NCBI GenBank assembly: GCA_937875645.1
Contig: CALLXO010000213.1
Coordinates: 1 to 6,607, forward strand
Length of the DNA: 6,607 nucleotides
Source: an uncultured Clostridia bacterium
Lineage (GTDB): Bacteria > Bacillota > Clostridia > Christensenellales > CAG-314
Direction of reading: 5' to 3'
The position numbers and the translations under genes were made by a program. The notes under the pieces are model-generated. The model had not been told where the DNA came from and did not search any database. It was given only the letters and a program-made list of their open reading frames with translations. How positions within the stretch are numbered: the first letter of the stretch is position 1; each line of letters begins with the position of its first letter. This document shows positions 1-5,380 of this stretch, one piece after another.

Positions 1-109
1 GGCCTCTTAAAAGTATTATCAGCATATGTTTAATTTGCATTTAAGAAAGAAAAATATACCTTTTGCCTTTGCTTTAATATGTCGAAAAATGCATAAGCAG
101 TAATAATGC

Positions 110-138
110 TTTACAATATAATTTGTTTGTGCTATTCT
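110..138 (+). promoter_or_regulatory. Promoter of the THF riboswitch / folT transcript
   Basis: A -35 hexamer TTTACA (110-115) and a -10 hexamer TATTCT (133-138) are separated by 17 bases. A TG at 130-131 makes the -10 an extended one. The predicted transcription start is about G144-G145, exactly the first base pair of the riboswitch P1 helix, so promoter and aptamer support each other. The hexamers are imperfect matches to consensus. Confidence 0.7.
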
Positions 139-143
139 TATTA

Positions 144-237
144 GGCAAAGTAGGATAAGTGCGTAAAGTGGCGCGGGATGGGAAGTAGCCCGTGCACGAA
201 AGAGTTTTCTCTGCGATACTTATTCGCGTCCGTTGTC
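144..237 (+). promoter_or_regulatory. THF (tetrahydrofolate) riboswitch aptamer
   Basis: The RNA fits the THF riboswitch class. P1 is GGCAA (144-148) with UUGUC (233-237). It is followed by a conserved-looking AGUAGG. P2 is AUAAGU (155-160) with ACUUAU (218-223). P3 is GCGCGGG (171-177) with CCCGUGC (189-195), and its loop AUGGGAAGUAG resembles the class's GGGAUG-type loop. A small hairpin AGAG-UUUU-CUCU lies at 201-212. The joining strand CGUCC (227-231) can pair with GGAAG of the P3 loop (181-185, one A-G mismatch) as the expected pseudoknot. Order, helix sizes and junction sequence agree with the clostridial folT aptamers I remember. The gene downstream is a FolT-type transporter, as expected for this class. 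An Rfam RF01831 covariance search would settle the call. Confidence 0.88.
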
Positions 238-308
238 ATATCTTCGCTTTTTGTAGCGTCGTTTTCACACGGACCTTTCGCGGTAAAAAATATCGGGAGG
301 TCTTTTTT
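228..308 (+). terminator. Riboswitch expression platform: RBS-sequestering hairpin / intrinsic terminator with competing helix
   Basis: A hairpin pairs GACCUUUCG (272-280) with CGGGAGGUC (294-302): nine pairs, two of them G-U, with a 13-base loop. Its 3' arm contains the whole Shine-Dalgarno sequence GGGAGG (295-300) of folT, and it is followed directly by six T (303-308). It can therefore act as a translational sequestor, an intrinsic terminator, or both. A competing helix pairs GUCCGU (228-233) with ACGGAC (269-274), extendable by two pairs across a bulge. That helix uses the aptamer's J2/1 and P1 bases and opens the lower stem of the sequestor. The inferred logic is that ligand-bound aptamer withholds 228-233, the sequestor forms, and expression is off. 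A further small hairpin (245-248/255-258) sits in between. Confidence 0.75.
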
Positions 309-310
309 GT

Positions 311-907
311 ATGTCAAAAAAAGCATATCTTATCACTTTAACGGCAGTACTTGCCGCTATGGGCATAGCGCTCAACCTTTTGTCTTCTGCAATGCCGCGT
401 ATCGACACCTTTGGGCGAATAAGCCTTGTCTATGCGTTTTGCTTTTTGGCAGGGGCGCTTGTCGGTCCTTGGTTTGGCTCAGGGATAGCCGCTTTAGCTG
501 ATTTTTTGCCGGCTATACTCTTTCCTGAAGGGCCCTTTATGCCGCTTATTACTTTAAGCAACGCGGTTATGGCTTTGATTGCAGGGCTGATGTTTAGACA
601 CCTAAAAACAAAAAGCGTAGCTGTTAAGCTTGTATTTACGGCGGTACTGTCTTTTATTTTTTGTACTTTAGGATTGACAGCGGCGGGGGAATCGCTGCTT
701 TATAATATGGGCATGCAAGCTTATTATCCTACCACCACAATGCTAATTAATATGGGGCTTCCGTTGTTTTTAGCAACCGTAGTGCGAAAAGCTATGACAC
801 AATGGTTTTGGCTGACGTTAAACGTGGTTTTGACTTTTTTCATATTAAAAAGCCCGTCAGTCATACGCTTTGTTGCTTCAAAAACAAATAAGCACAAATT
901 AACTTAG
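311..907 (+). CDS. folT: Folate-family ECF transporter S component (FolT-like)
   Basis: This 198-residue, very hydrophobic protein is the substrate-binding membrane subunit of an energy-coupling-factor transporter. It would capture folate and work with a shared EcfT/EcfA module, which is not encoded in this window. Helix 1 (about 6-27) carries an AxxxA-type small-residue pattern (A16-A20), typical of the EcfT contact. The stretch R36-P75, containing RIS, GALVGPWFG and ALADFLPAILFPEGP, matches the core of FolT proteins, and TLSNAVMALIAGL (81-93) matches the fourth helix. Further helices lie at about 105-125, 142-160 and 163-180, followed by a short basic tail. The start ATG has GGGAGG ten bases upstream. 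The THF riboswitch immediately upstream strongly supports folate or a folate precursor as substrate. The protein is slightly longer than many FolT proteins because of its C-terminal tail. Confidence 0.88.
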   Translation: MSKKAYLITLTAVLAAMGIALNLLSSAMPRIDTFGRISLVYAFCFLAGALVGPWFGSGIAALADFLPAILFPEGPFMPLITLSNAVMALIAGLMFRHLKTKSVAVKLVFTAVLSFIFCTLGLTAAGESLLYNMGMQAYYPTTTMLINMGLPLFLATVVRKAMTQWFWLTLNVVLTFFILKSPSVIRFVASKTNKHKLT

Positions 908-969
908 TAGACAAAATATATACCGAAAGCAAGAAGCAATATAAAGAGCCAATTAAAATAAAATACAAA

Positions 970-998
970 AAGGGGTTGCATTAATTTAGCAACCCTTT
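970..998. terminator. Bidirectional terminator between convergent genes
   Basis: AAGGGGTTGC (970-979) pairs with GCAACCCTTT (989-998) around a nine-base loop, ten pairs including one G-U. On the minus strand the stem is followed by a T-rich tract (CCCC then TTTTTGTATTTT), so it should end transcripts of the zinc-ribbon gene efficiently. On the plus strand the T tract is poor, so it probably ends folT less efficiently. Confidence 0.8.
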
Positions 999-1075
999 AG
1001 TTTATGGTTAATTGGTAGGACCATTGCAATGACTGAATTTTAACATTTCTTTTAGTTTAAGCTGCCTGAATAAGC

Positions 1076-1903
1076 TTAAGAATTAACCTTTGTGCCGCAT
1101 CTTCCGCAATAATTGCCGTTTGTCATATTGCGGCAATGGGGGCATTCCTTTAAAGTTGTTAATCCATTAAAGCAATGGGGACAAATGCTGTTTTCCGTCT
1201 CCTCCAAATAACCGCAGCTTTTACAAAACATTTTATGCACACTTTCATTTTTAACTATTAAAGGCGGTTGTACGCTTGCCGGTGAGGTGTTTTGCGTTGC
1301 TTCTGCCTTTTGTGCCAAAAGGTTATTTTTCGTTTCGTCAACTGACTGCTGTTTTGCGTTATTCTTCGCAACTGTCGCAGCCGTCTTCTCTTTTGCTTGC
1401 TCCTTTTTGACGTATTTATATATAAGCAGCAAAATAAAGAAAATCAACGTTACACCCACTTTTGCATAAACAGCGTAGGAACTAACAGTATCAAATAGAT
1501 TATAAATGTTTGTTACAAACAAATCAGTCAGCGGTTTAATATTATAAGCAAGCGTAATAAATACGTTGCTGACAACAAAGGGGATAAAAACGGCTTTTTT
1601 AAATTTTGGTTTTGTAAATAACAGCAGAAGTGCTATTACTGTATCAAATACGGCAATAACAAACAAAGTCACTTGTAATATAATTTGCCCAGAGGGAAGA
1701 GATGCTAACCATGTGGATATGTAATCAGAAAATGCCAGTTCCAACGTCTTTATTGCGGTAAAAACCATAAAAAGGCACATTAACACCGTAAAAAATTTGT
1801 TTTTTGCCTTAATAATAAGAGGTATTGCCAACAAAAACAGCAAGCACCATCCGATAAAAACCGCCGAATCTAAAGGCGTAAGACTAAAAATAAAATTTAA
1901 CAT
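1076..1903 (-). CDS. Membrane protein with two C-terminal zinc ribbons, function unknown
   Basis: I do not recognise a named family for this 275-residue protein. The N-terminal part has about five membrane segments (roughly 11-31, 37-57, 73-97, 105-120 and 145-163). A charged, low-complexity linker rich in Lys, Ala, Gln and Asn (164-220) follows. The C-terminus holds two zinc ribbons: C227-x2-C230 with C241-x2-C244, and C254-x2-C257 with C266-x2-C269. Each has the CxxC...CxxC spacing of the zinc-ribbon class that often caps bacterial membrane proteins. The positive residues after the last helix suggest that the ribbons lie in the cytoplasm. The ATG has GGAG (1913-1916) nine bases upstream. 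The gene is monocistronic, with its own promoter and terminators on both sides. It could sense metal or redox state or scaffold a membrane complex, but nothing in the sequence decides this. Confidence 0.85.
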   Translation of the reverse strand: MLNFIFSLTPLDSAVFIGWCLLFLLAIPLIIKAKNKFFTVLMCLFMVFTAIKTLELAFSDYISTWLASLPSGQIILQVTLFVIAVFDTVIALLLLFTKPKFKKAVFIPFVVSNVFITLAYNIKPLTDLFVTNIYNLFDTVSSYAVYAKVGVTLIFFILLLIYKYVKKEQAKEKTAATVAKNNAKQQSVDETKNNLLAQKAEATQNTSPASVQPPLIVKNESVHKMFCKSCGYLEETENSICPHCFNGLTTLKECPHCRNMTNGNYCGRCGTKVNS

Positions 1904-1922
1904 AATTTTTTACTCCGTTTTA

Positions 1923-1962
1923 ATTATACAACAATAATAGATATAACACAATCTTTTTACAA
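1923..1962 (-). promoter_or_regulatory. Promoter region of the zinc-ribbon membrane protein gene
   Basis: Two overlapping candidates are visible on the minus strand. One has TTGTGT (1951-1946), a 17-base spacer and a perfect TATAAT (1928-1923), which would start at about 1916 and leave a leader of only some 13 bases beginning at the GGAG. The other has TTGTAA (1962-1957), 17 bases and TATTAT (1939-1934), starting at about 1927. The second leaves more room for the ribosome site, and its -35 abuts the T tract of the MATE terminator. I cannot choose between them from sequence alone. Confidence 0.55.
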
Positions 1963-1998
1963 AAAAAACCGTCTGAAGCTAAACTCATCAGACAGTTT
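1961..1998 (-). terminator. Intrinsic terminator of the MATE transporter gene
   Basis: On the minus strand CTGTCTGA (1995-1988) pairs with TCAGACGG (1976-1969), eight pairs including one U-G, followed by eight T (1968-1961). Three A before the stem can extend the pairing into the T tract. It lies about 50 bases past the MATE stop codon and separates that gene from the next one on the same strand. Confidence 0.9.
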
Positions 1999-2045
1999 GT
2001 TTTTATTCTTTTAATATTAGATTAAATAGCTTTTAGGGCAGTAGT

Positions 2046-3488
2046 TTATTCTGCGCCTTGTTTTAATAATTCGAGTTGTTCACGTTTTTGAAAGCTTCTT
2101 TTATACTTACCGAAAGCAATAGGCAAAAATATAAGCAAAGTAAATATTTCCGCTATAGGGTAGCAATAAAAAACACCTTTAAATCCAAATAAAAAGTTTA
2201 ACAAAAACGCAAAAGGAATAACAAAACCTAATTGTCTGAGTAGCGACATGCTCATAGAATAAAACCCAGCATTAAGCGATTGCAATAATGTTATTGTCAA
2301 TATGCTAAAAGCTGCGGGCAGAAAGGATATGCTCAGTATCCTAAAGGCTAAAACAGTATCTGCTTTTGCGACTACACTTAAACTGAAAATTGTTGCGATT
2401 AGTTGGGGGAAAAATTGAAAAATCACCAATCCAAACAACATAAAACATAAAGCGGTAATAAGCGAAAGCTTAAAACACCTATTATATCGATGCCGTAAAT
2501 TTGCGCCATAATTGTAGCTTAAAATAGGCATAGTGCCTTGCGTAAGTCCGAAAACCGGCATAAACACAAAAGACTGACAGATAAAAAATACCGACATAAC
2601 GGTTATGCCGTTTTCGTATTGCTTTAAGATACTGTTTATTATTATTGTCGTAAAGCTGCCCATAGCGTTAAGGATAAAAGTAGGCAAACCTATGTTTAAT
2701 ATTGACCACACGTTTTTATAATTGAATTTTAGCCCCTTGGGGAAGATACTTACGTCCTGTTTTTTTACTACAAACGCTAACAGCACATATGCGCAGGAAA
2801 CCGCTTGACCAATAATAGTGGCGATTGCCGCGCCCTTCATGCCCATGCCTAATCCTTCTATTCCCAAAAATTCTTCAAAAATTAAGAAGGGGTCAAGTAT
2901 AATGTTGGTTACGCAGCCTACAATTTGACTTATCATAGGCACACGCATATTGCCGGTAGCTTGCAACACTTTTGCGCCCACAATGCTCACAATAGAAAAC
3001 ATGGAAAAAGCCATATATAGAGAGATATAATCTTTTTCGTAAGCAATTATAGTTTCGTTAGATGTAAACAGCTTAACAAAAGGAACAGGCACAAAAAAGG
3101 ACAATGCCAAAAAAACCAATCCAGCACCTATTGCTAAAATCAGAGAGGTTTTGGCTATCTGGTCAGCTTTTTTTCTGTTTTTAAAACCTAATTGTCGTGC
3201 TACAAAAGCATTTGCGCCCACGCCTATGCCTACAGCCGTTGCTATGATAATCATTATTAAAGGGCGGCCGATACCTATAGCGTCCAAAGCTTCTTGCCCC
3301 AATTTTGACACGTACAAGCTGTCAATTATATTGTATAGCGATTCGATAAACATCGAAACAATAGCGGGCAACGCCATAGTAAAAAGCAATTTGCCCACCG
3401 GCATGCTTTTCAGCTTGTCAGAGGTTAAACTCTGTGATGTTGGTACTTCTTCATTTACATTATTAAGTTTTTCTGTTTCATTTTGCAT
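2046..3488 (-). CDS. MATE-family multidrug/Na+(H+) antiporter-type efflux transporter
   Basis: This 480-residue polytopic membrane protein has the two-repeat layout of the MATE family (two MatE domains, about 35-195 and 262-420, twelve helices in total). MATE proteins export cationic drugs or metabolites in exchange for Na+ or H+. Family-typical stretches are MPVGKLLFTMALPAI (29-43), LYNIIDSLYVSKLG (51-64), LQATGNMRVP (175-184), a CVTNIILDPFLIF stretch (192-204) and GLTQGTMPILSYNYGA (314-329). The length is usual for the family. A hydrophilic 28-residue N-terminus precedes the first helix. The ATG at 3488 has no convincing Shine-Dalgarno sequence, and its leader is predicted to be only about 13 bases. 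M29 is an alternative start but also lacks one. The gene diverges from cysM, with both promoters facing away from a shared 298-base region. The substrate cannot be told from sequence. Confidence 0.93.
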   Translation of the reverse strand: MQNETEKLNNVNEEVPTSQSLTSDKLKSMPVGKLLFTMALPAIVSMFIESLYNIIDSLYVSKLGQEALDAIGIGRPLIMIIIATAVGIGVGANAFVARQLGFKNRKKADQIAKTSLILAIGAGLVFLALSFFVPVPFVKLFTSNETIIAYEKDYISLYMAFSMFSIVSIVGAKVLQATGNMRVPMISQIVGCVTNIILDPFLIFEEFLGIEGLGMGMKGAAIATIIGQAVSCAYVLLAFVVKKQDVSIFPKGLKFNYKNVWSILNIGLPTFILNAMGSFTTIIINSILKQYENGITVMSVFFICQSFVFMPVFGLTQGTMPILSYNYGANLRHRYNRCFKLSLITALCFMLFGLVIFQFFPQLIATIFSLSVVAKADTVLAFRILSISFLPAAFSILTITLLQSLNAGFYSMSMSLLRQLGFVIPFAFLLNFLFGFKGVFYCYPIAEIFTLLIFLPIAFGKYKRSFQKREQLELLKQGAE

Positions 3489-3508
3489 ATTTTTTCTAAA
3501 CTTAATGA

Positions 3509-3537
3509 ATTATACAGTAATAAATTTTATTTTTCAA
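3509..3537 (-). promoter_or_regulatory. Promoter of the MATE transporter gene
   Basis: On the minus strand TTGAAA (3537-3532) and TATAAT (3514-3509) are separated by exactly 17 bases, an almost consensus sigma-A promoter. Transcription would start at about 3502, leaving a leader of about 13 bases that shows no clear ribosome site. Confidence 0.8.
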
Positions 3538-3568
3538 CTGTTTGGGTAAAGTTTTCACAAATATAATA

Positions 3569-3590
3569 AGTAATTTCATAGTAAATTACT
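3569..3590. repeat. Perfect 8-6-8 inverted repeat, candidate operator
   Basis: AGTAATTT (3569-3576) and AAATTACT (3583-3590) are perfect inverted copies separated by CATAGT. The element lies between the divergent MATE and cysM promoters and ends ten bases before the cysM-side -35 hexamer. That is a suitable position for a dimeric regulator acting on either promoter. It has no T tract and is upstream of both predicted starts, so it is not a terminator. The binding protein is unknown, and in AT-rich DNA such repeats can arise by chance. Confidence 0.45.
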
Positions 3591-3599
3591 GTGATTTGC

Positions 3600-3631
3600 T
3601 TGACACAATTTTTTAGCGGTGTTAGTATAAT
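3600..3631 (+). promoter_or_regulatory. Promoter of the Cys leader peptide / cysM transcript
   Basis: There is a perfect -35 TTGACA at 3600-3605. Two overlapping -10 choices exist: an extended TG-T-TAGTAT (3620-3628) at a 17-base spacing, or a perfect TATAAT (3626-3631) at an unusually long 20-base spacing. Either puts the start at about 3635-3638, roughly 20 bases before the leader-peptide ATG. If the 20-base spacing is the real one, an activator that distorts the spacer might be needed. Confidence 0.75.
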
Positions 3632-3657
3632 AAAAAAGATATAGAAGAAGGAAAAGA

Positions 3658-3699
3658 ATGGACAAAATCACATCAATTATTAATTGTTGTTGTAAATAA
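3658..3699 (+). CDS. Poly-cysteine leader peptide (MDKITSIINCCCK) of a putative cysteine attenuator
   Basis: This is a 13-codon ORF reading M-D-K-I-T-S-I-I-N-C-C-C-K-stop. Three consecutive TGT codons lie at 3685-3693 and the TAA at 3697-3699. A good Shine-Dalgarno sequence AAGGA (3648-3652) stands five bases before the ATG, and the predicted transcript starts about 20 bases upstream, so translation of the ORF is credible. It is followed by a strong hairpin (3701-3730), an intrinsic terminator (3736-3769) and the cysteine synthase gene. The peptide has no recognisable function of its own. By analogy with the amino-acid attenuators of enterobacteria and the poly-Cys leader ORFs described in mycobacteria, I infer that ribosomes stall on the Cys codons when charged tRNA-Cys is scarce, and that this decides read-through into cysM. 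Translation and regulation are untested. Confidence 0.75.
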   Translation: MDKITSIINCCCK

Positions 3700-3700
3700 A

Positions 3701-3730
3701 ACGCGTTTTTGTAAACAATCATAAACGCGT
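3701..3730 (+). promoter_or_regulatory. Attenuator hairpin following the Cys leader ORF
   Basis: ACGCGUUU (3701-3708) pairs perfectly with AAACGCGU (3723-3730), eight pairs around a 14-base loop. It begins two bases after the leader stop codon and has no T tract, so it is not a terminator. A ribosome resting on the stop codon would cover its 5' arm, while one stalled on the Cys codons would leave it free, which is the geometry of an antiterminator or 2:3 hairpin. Across a two-base AC bulge the stem can extend by UAAA (3697-3700) with UUUA (3733-3736), reaching the first base of the terminator stem. A rival pairing of AUUGUU (3683-3688, inside the Cys codons) with AACAAU (3714-3719, in the loop) would be disrupted by a stalled ribosome. 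Confidence 0.65.
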
Positions 3731-3735
3731 ACTTT

Positions 3736-3769
3736 AAATTAGTTTTTAATAATAAACTAATTTTTTTTT
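3736..3769 (+). terminator. Intrinsic terminator in the cysM leader (attenuator terminator)
   Basis: AAATTAGTTT (3736-3745) pairs perfectly with AAACTAATTT (3754-3763), ten pairs around an eight-base loop. The 3' arm runs into a block of nine T (3761-3769). The stem has only one G-C pair, so it is a weak to moderate terminator that should be easy to modulate. It lies downstream of the leader promoter and ORF and only 17 bases before the cysM ATG, so it cannot serve the divergent MATE gene and must act on the cysM transcript. Confidence 0.7.
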
Positions 3770-3786
3770 ACGAAAAAGGAGAAGAT

Positions 3787-4695
3787 ATGTATCAACAAAT
3801 TTTACAAACGATAGGCAATACACCGCTTGTACGCATCAATAAAATAATTCAAAAAAAAGGCGTGAAAGTTTTTGCCAAATTAGAAGGATTTAATCCATCG
3901 GGGAGTATAAAGGATCGTATAGCTTTAAAAATGATAGAGCAGGCAATAAACAACGGCGAACTAACCAAAGGCAAAACGATTATAGAAGCCACAAGCGGCA
4001 ATACAGGCATATCTTTAGCAATGATAGGGGTACTCAAAGGATATAAGGTAGAAATTGTTATGAGCGCCGCTGTCAGTATAGAAAGACGTATGATGATAGA
4101 GGCGTACGGAGCAACGGTCACCACCACGCCGCCCGAGTTAGGCACTGACGGGGCAATAAAATATGTGCAAGAGATTACGGCATTGTATCCAGAAAAGTAT
4201 TTTTGCACTAACCAGTTTTCCAACAAATACAACAAGATAGCGCACTACAAAACGACATCGGAGGAAATTTGGCAGCAAACAAACGGCTGTTTAACTCATT
4301 TAGTCAGCGCAGTAGGCACCAGCGGCACAATAATGGGTGTAGGTTTAGGCTTAAAGGAAAATAATCCTCATATAAAAATTGTGGAGGCTCAACCCACAAA
4401 AGGACATTATATTCAGGGTTTAAAAAATATGGAAGAAGCAATAGTGCCTTCTATTTATAATAGCGATTTAATTGACCTTCACATAATGATTGACACGGAG
4501 GAAGCATTTAGTATGACCCGTCAAATTGTTAAAGAGGAAGGAATATTTGTAGGTATGAGTAGTGGCGCAGCGTTGTTGGCGGCTAAAAAGCTGTCAGAGC
4601 AGATAGACACAGGAGTGGTGGTGGTCATATTCCCCGACAGGGGCGAAAAATACCTAAGCACAGGACTTTTTAAAACAGGACAAACAAATAGTTAG
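3787..4695 (+). CDS. cysM: Cysteine synthase (O-acetylserine sulfhydrylase, CysM type)
   Basis: This 302-residue cytoplasmic PLP enzyme of the cysteine synthase/cystathionine beta-synthase fold would make L-cysteine from O-acetylserine and sulfide or thiosulfate. The opening TIGNTPLVRI (8-17) is standard. K42 in NPSGSIKDR is the PLP lysine. S70-G74 (SGNTG) and G177-T181 (GTSGT) are the substrate and phosphate loops. S258 in MSSG contacts the pyridine ring, and PDRGEKYLSTGLF (283-295) closes the domain. Length and motifs such as EATSGNTGISLAMI, HYKTTSEEIWQQT and EGIFVGMSSG resemble E. coli CysM more than CysK, although a CysK-like or generic cysteine-synthase label is possible. AGGAG (3777-3781) stands five bases before the ATG. 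Upstream lie the Cys-rich leader ORF, hairpin and terminator, which predict induction when cysteine is short. The protein itself contains only two Cys residues (C140, C168). Confidence 0.92.
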   Translation: MYQQILQTIGNTPLVRINKIIQKKGVKVFAKLEGFNPSGSIKDRIALKMIEQAINNGELTKGKTIIEATSGNTGISLAMIGVLKGYKVEIVMSAAVSIERRMMIEAYGATVTTTPPELGTDGAIKYVQEITALYPEKYFCTNQFSNKYNKIAHYKTTSEEIWQQTNGCLTHLVSAVGTSGTIMGVGLGLKENNPHIKIVEAQPTKGHYIQGLKNMEEAIVPSIYNSDLIDLHIMIDTEEAFSMTRQIVKEEGIFVGMSSGAALLAAKKLSEQIDTGVVVVIFPDRGEKYLSTGLFKTGQTNS

Positions 4696-4725
4696 TTGAC
4701 GAAATTTAGTTAGTTATGCTAAAAT
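4696..4725 (+). promoter_or_regulatory. Promoter of the LUD-apbE pair, predicted leaderless start
   Basis: TTGACG (4696-4701), an 18-base spacer and TAAAAT (4720-4725) preceded by TGC form a good extended -10 promoter in the 37-base gap after cysM. Seven bases past the -10 is 4732, immediately next to the A of the ATG at 4733, so the transcript would be leaderless or nearly so. There is no Shine-Dalgarno sequence before that ATG, which agrees. Read-through from cysM is also possible, since no terminator lies between. Confidence 0.65.
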
Positions 4726-4732
4726 ATTTTTT

Positions 4733-5380
4733 ATGGAAGAAGTTTGCAAACAATTAGCAGTAGCCTTAAACAAAAACAATATGGCTTTTTATTACGCTGA
4801 AACAAAAGATGATGCAGTAGGTATAGTAAAAAGCCTATTAAAAAAAGGCGAAATAATAGGTATGGGCGGCAGTCGCACTATTGAGGAGTGCGGCGTTTTG
4901 GCATTGGTAAAAAACGGCGATTACAATTTTTTGGACAGGTGCAACTGCACTGATGACATGGCAAAACAACACCTTTGTCATCGTATGCTTACGGCAGATA
5001 CCTTTTTAACAAGCACAAACGCTATTACTCTTGACGGAGTGCTGTACAATGTAGACGGCAACAGCAACAGGGTAAGCAATATTGCGTACGGCGCAAAACA
5101 GGTGATAGTGGTAGCAGGCAAAAACAAAATTGTAAGCGACTTATCGCAAGCTATTTTAAGAGTAAAGACTATAGCTGCACCCAAAAACGCTCAGCGTATG
5201 CACACTAACACTCCCTGCGAGTTTAGCGGCAAATGCATAAGCTTAAATAACCCCAACAGCACTTTAGAGGAGGGCTGTGACAGCGAAAAGCGTATATGCT
5301 GCAATTACTTAATTAGTGCAACACAACGTTATAAAGACAGGATAAAAGTAATTTTAGTAAACGAGGAGCTGGGTTTTTGA
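4733..5380 (+). CDS. LUD-domain protein (single-domain 'lactate utilization protein', LutC/DUF162 superfamily)
   Basis: This 215-residue soluble protein of the LUD superfamily matches the single-domain clostridial form. FYYAETKDDA (19-28) matches the family N-terminus. GMGGSRTIEE (43-52) is the phosphate-type loop seen in LutC-like proteins. FLTSTNAITLDG (91-102) and YNVDGNSNRVSNIAYG (105-120) are the core motifs. The C-terminal tail has the Cys cluster C162, C168, C182, C189 and C190, conserved in this subfamily and suggestive of metal or disulfide chemistry. Ten of 215 residues are Cys. LutC works with LutA and LutB in lactate oxidation, but neither partner is here and the role of the single-domain form is not established, so a lactate function should not be assumed. 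No start codon exists between the upstream in-frame stop (4697) and this ATG. It overlaps the next gene by one base, indicating co-translation. Confidence 0.88.
   Translation: MEEVCKQLAVALNKNNMAFYYAETKDDAVGIVKSLLKKGEIIGMGGSRTIEECGVLALVKNGDYNFLDRCNCTDDMAKQHLCHRMLTADTFLTSTNAITLDGVLYNVDGNSNRVSNIAYGAKQVIVVAGKNKIVSDLSQAILRVKTIAAPKNAQRMHTNTPCEFSGKCISLNNPNSTLEEGCDSEKRICCNYLISATQRYKDRIKVILVNEELGF

Noticed and set aside
1..109. Possible upstream gene end or regulatory RNA at the left edge
   Set aside because: The stretch is AT-rich with stops in all frames that I checked, and shows no clear hairpin or T-tract terminator.
141..326. 61-codon minus-strand frame over the folT leader
   Set aside because: It is explained by the riboswitch on the other strand. 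It has no ribosome site and no recognisable product.
178..501. 107-codon open frame on the plus strand starting inside the riboswitch
   Set aside because: It lies over the riboswitch and the out-of-frame 5' part of folT, has no ribosome site, and its product resembles no protein family.
3151..3549. Plus-strand open frame opposite the MATE N-terminus
   Set aside because: It is a shadow of the MATE coding region and runs through that gene's promoter.
3561..3570. TATAAT at 3562-3567 as an additional plus-strand promoter
   Set aside because: No acceptable -35 lies 16-18 bases upstream, and chance TATAAT matches are frequent in such AT-rich DNA.
3600..3786. T-box or SAM (S-box) riboswitch in the cysM leader
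   Set aside because: These are the usual leader regulators of sulfur genes in low-GC Gram-positives, but I see no T-box antiterminator consensus (AGGGUGGNACCGCG-like) and no room for the multi-helix T-box or S-box core in about 150 bases.
3849..4235. Minus-strand open frame inside cysM
   Set aside because: It is antisense to a well-conserved PLP-enzyme coding region. The frame on the plus strand carries all the family motifs.
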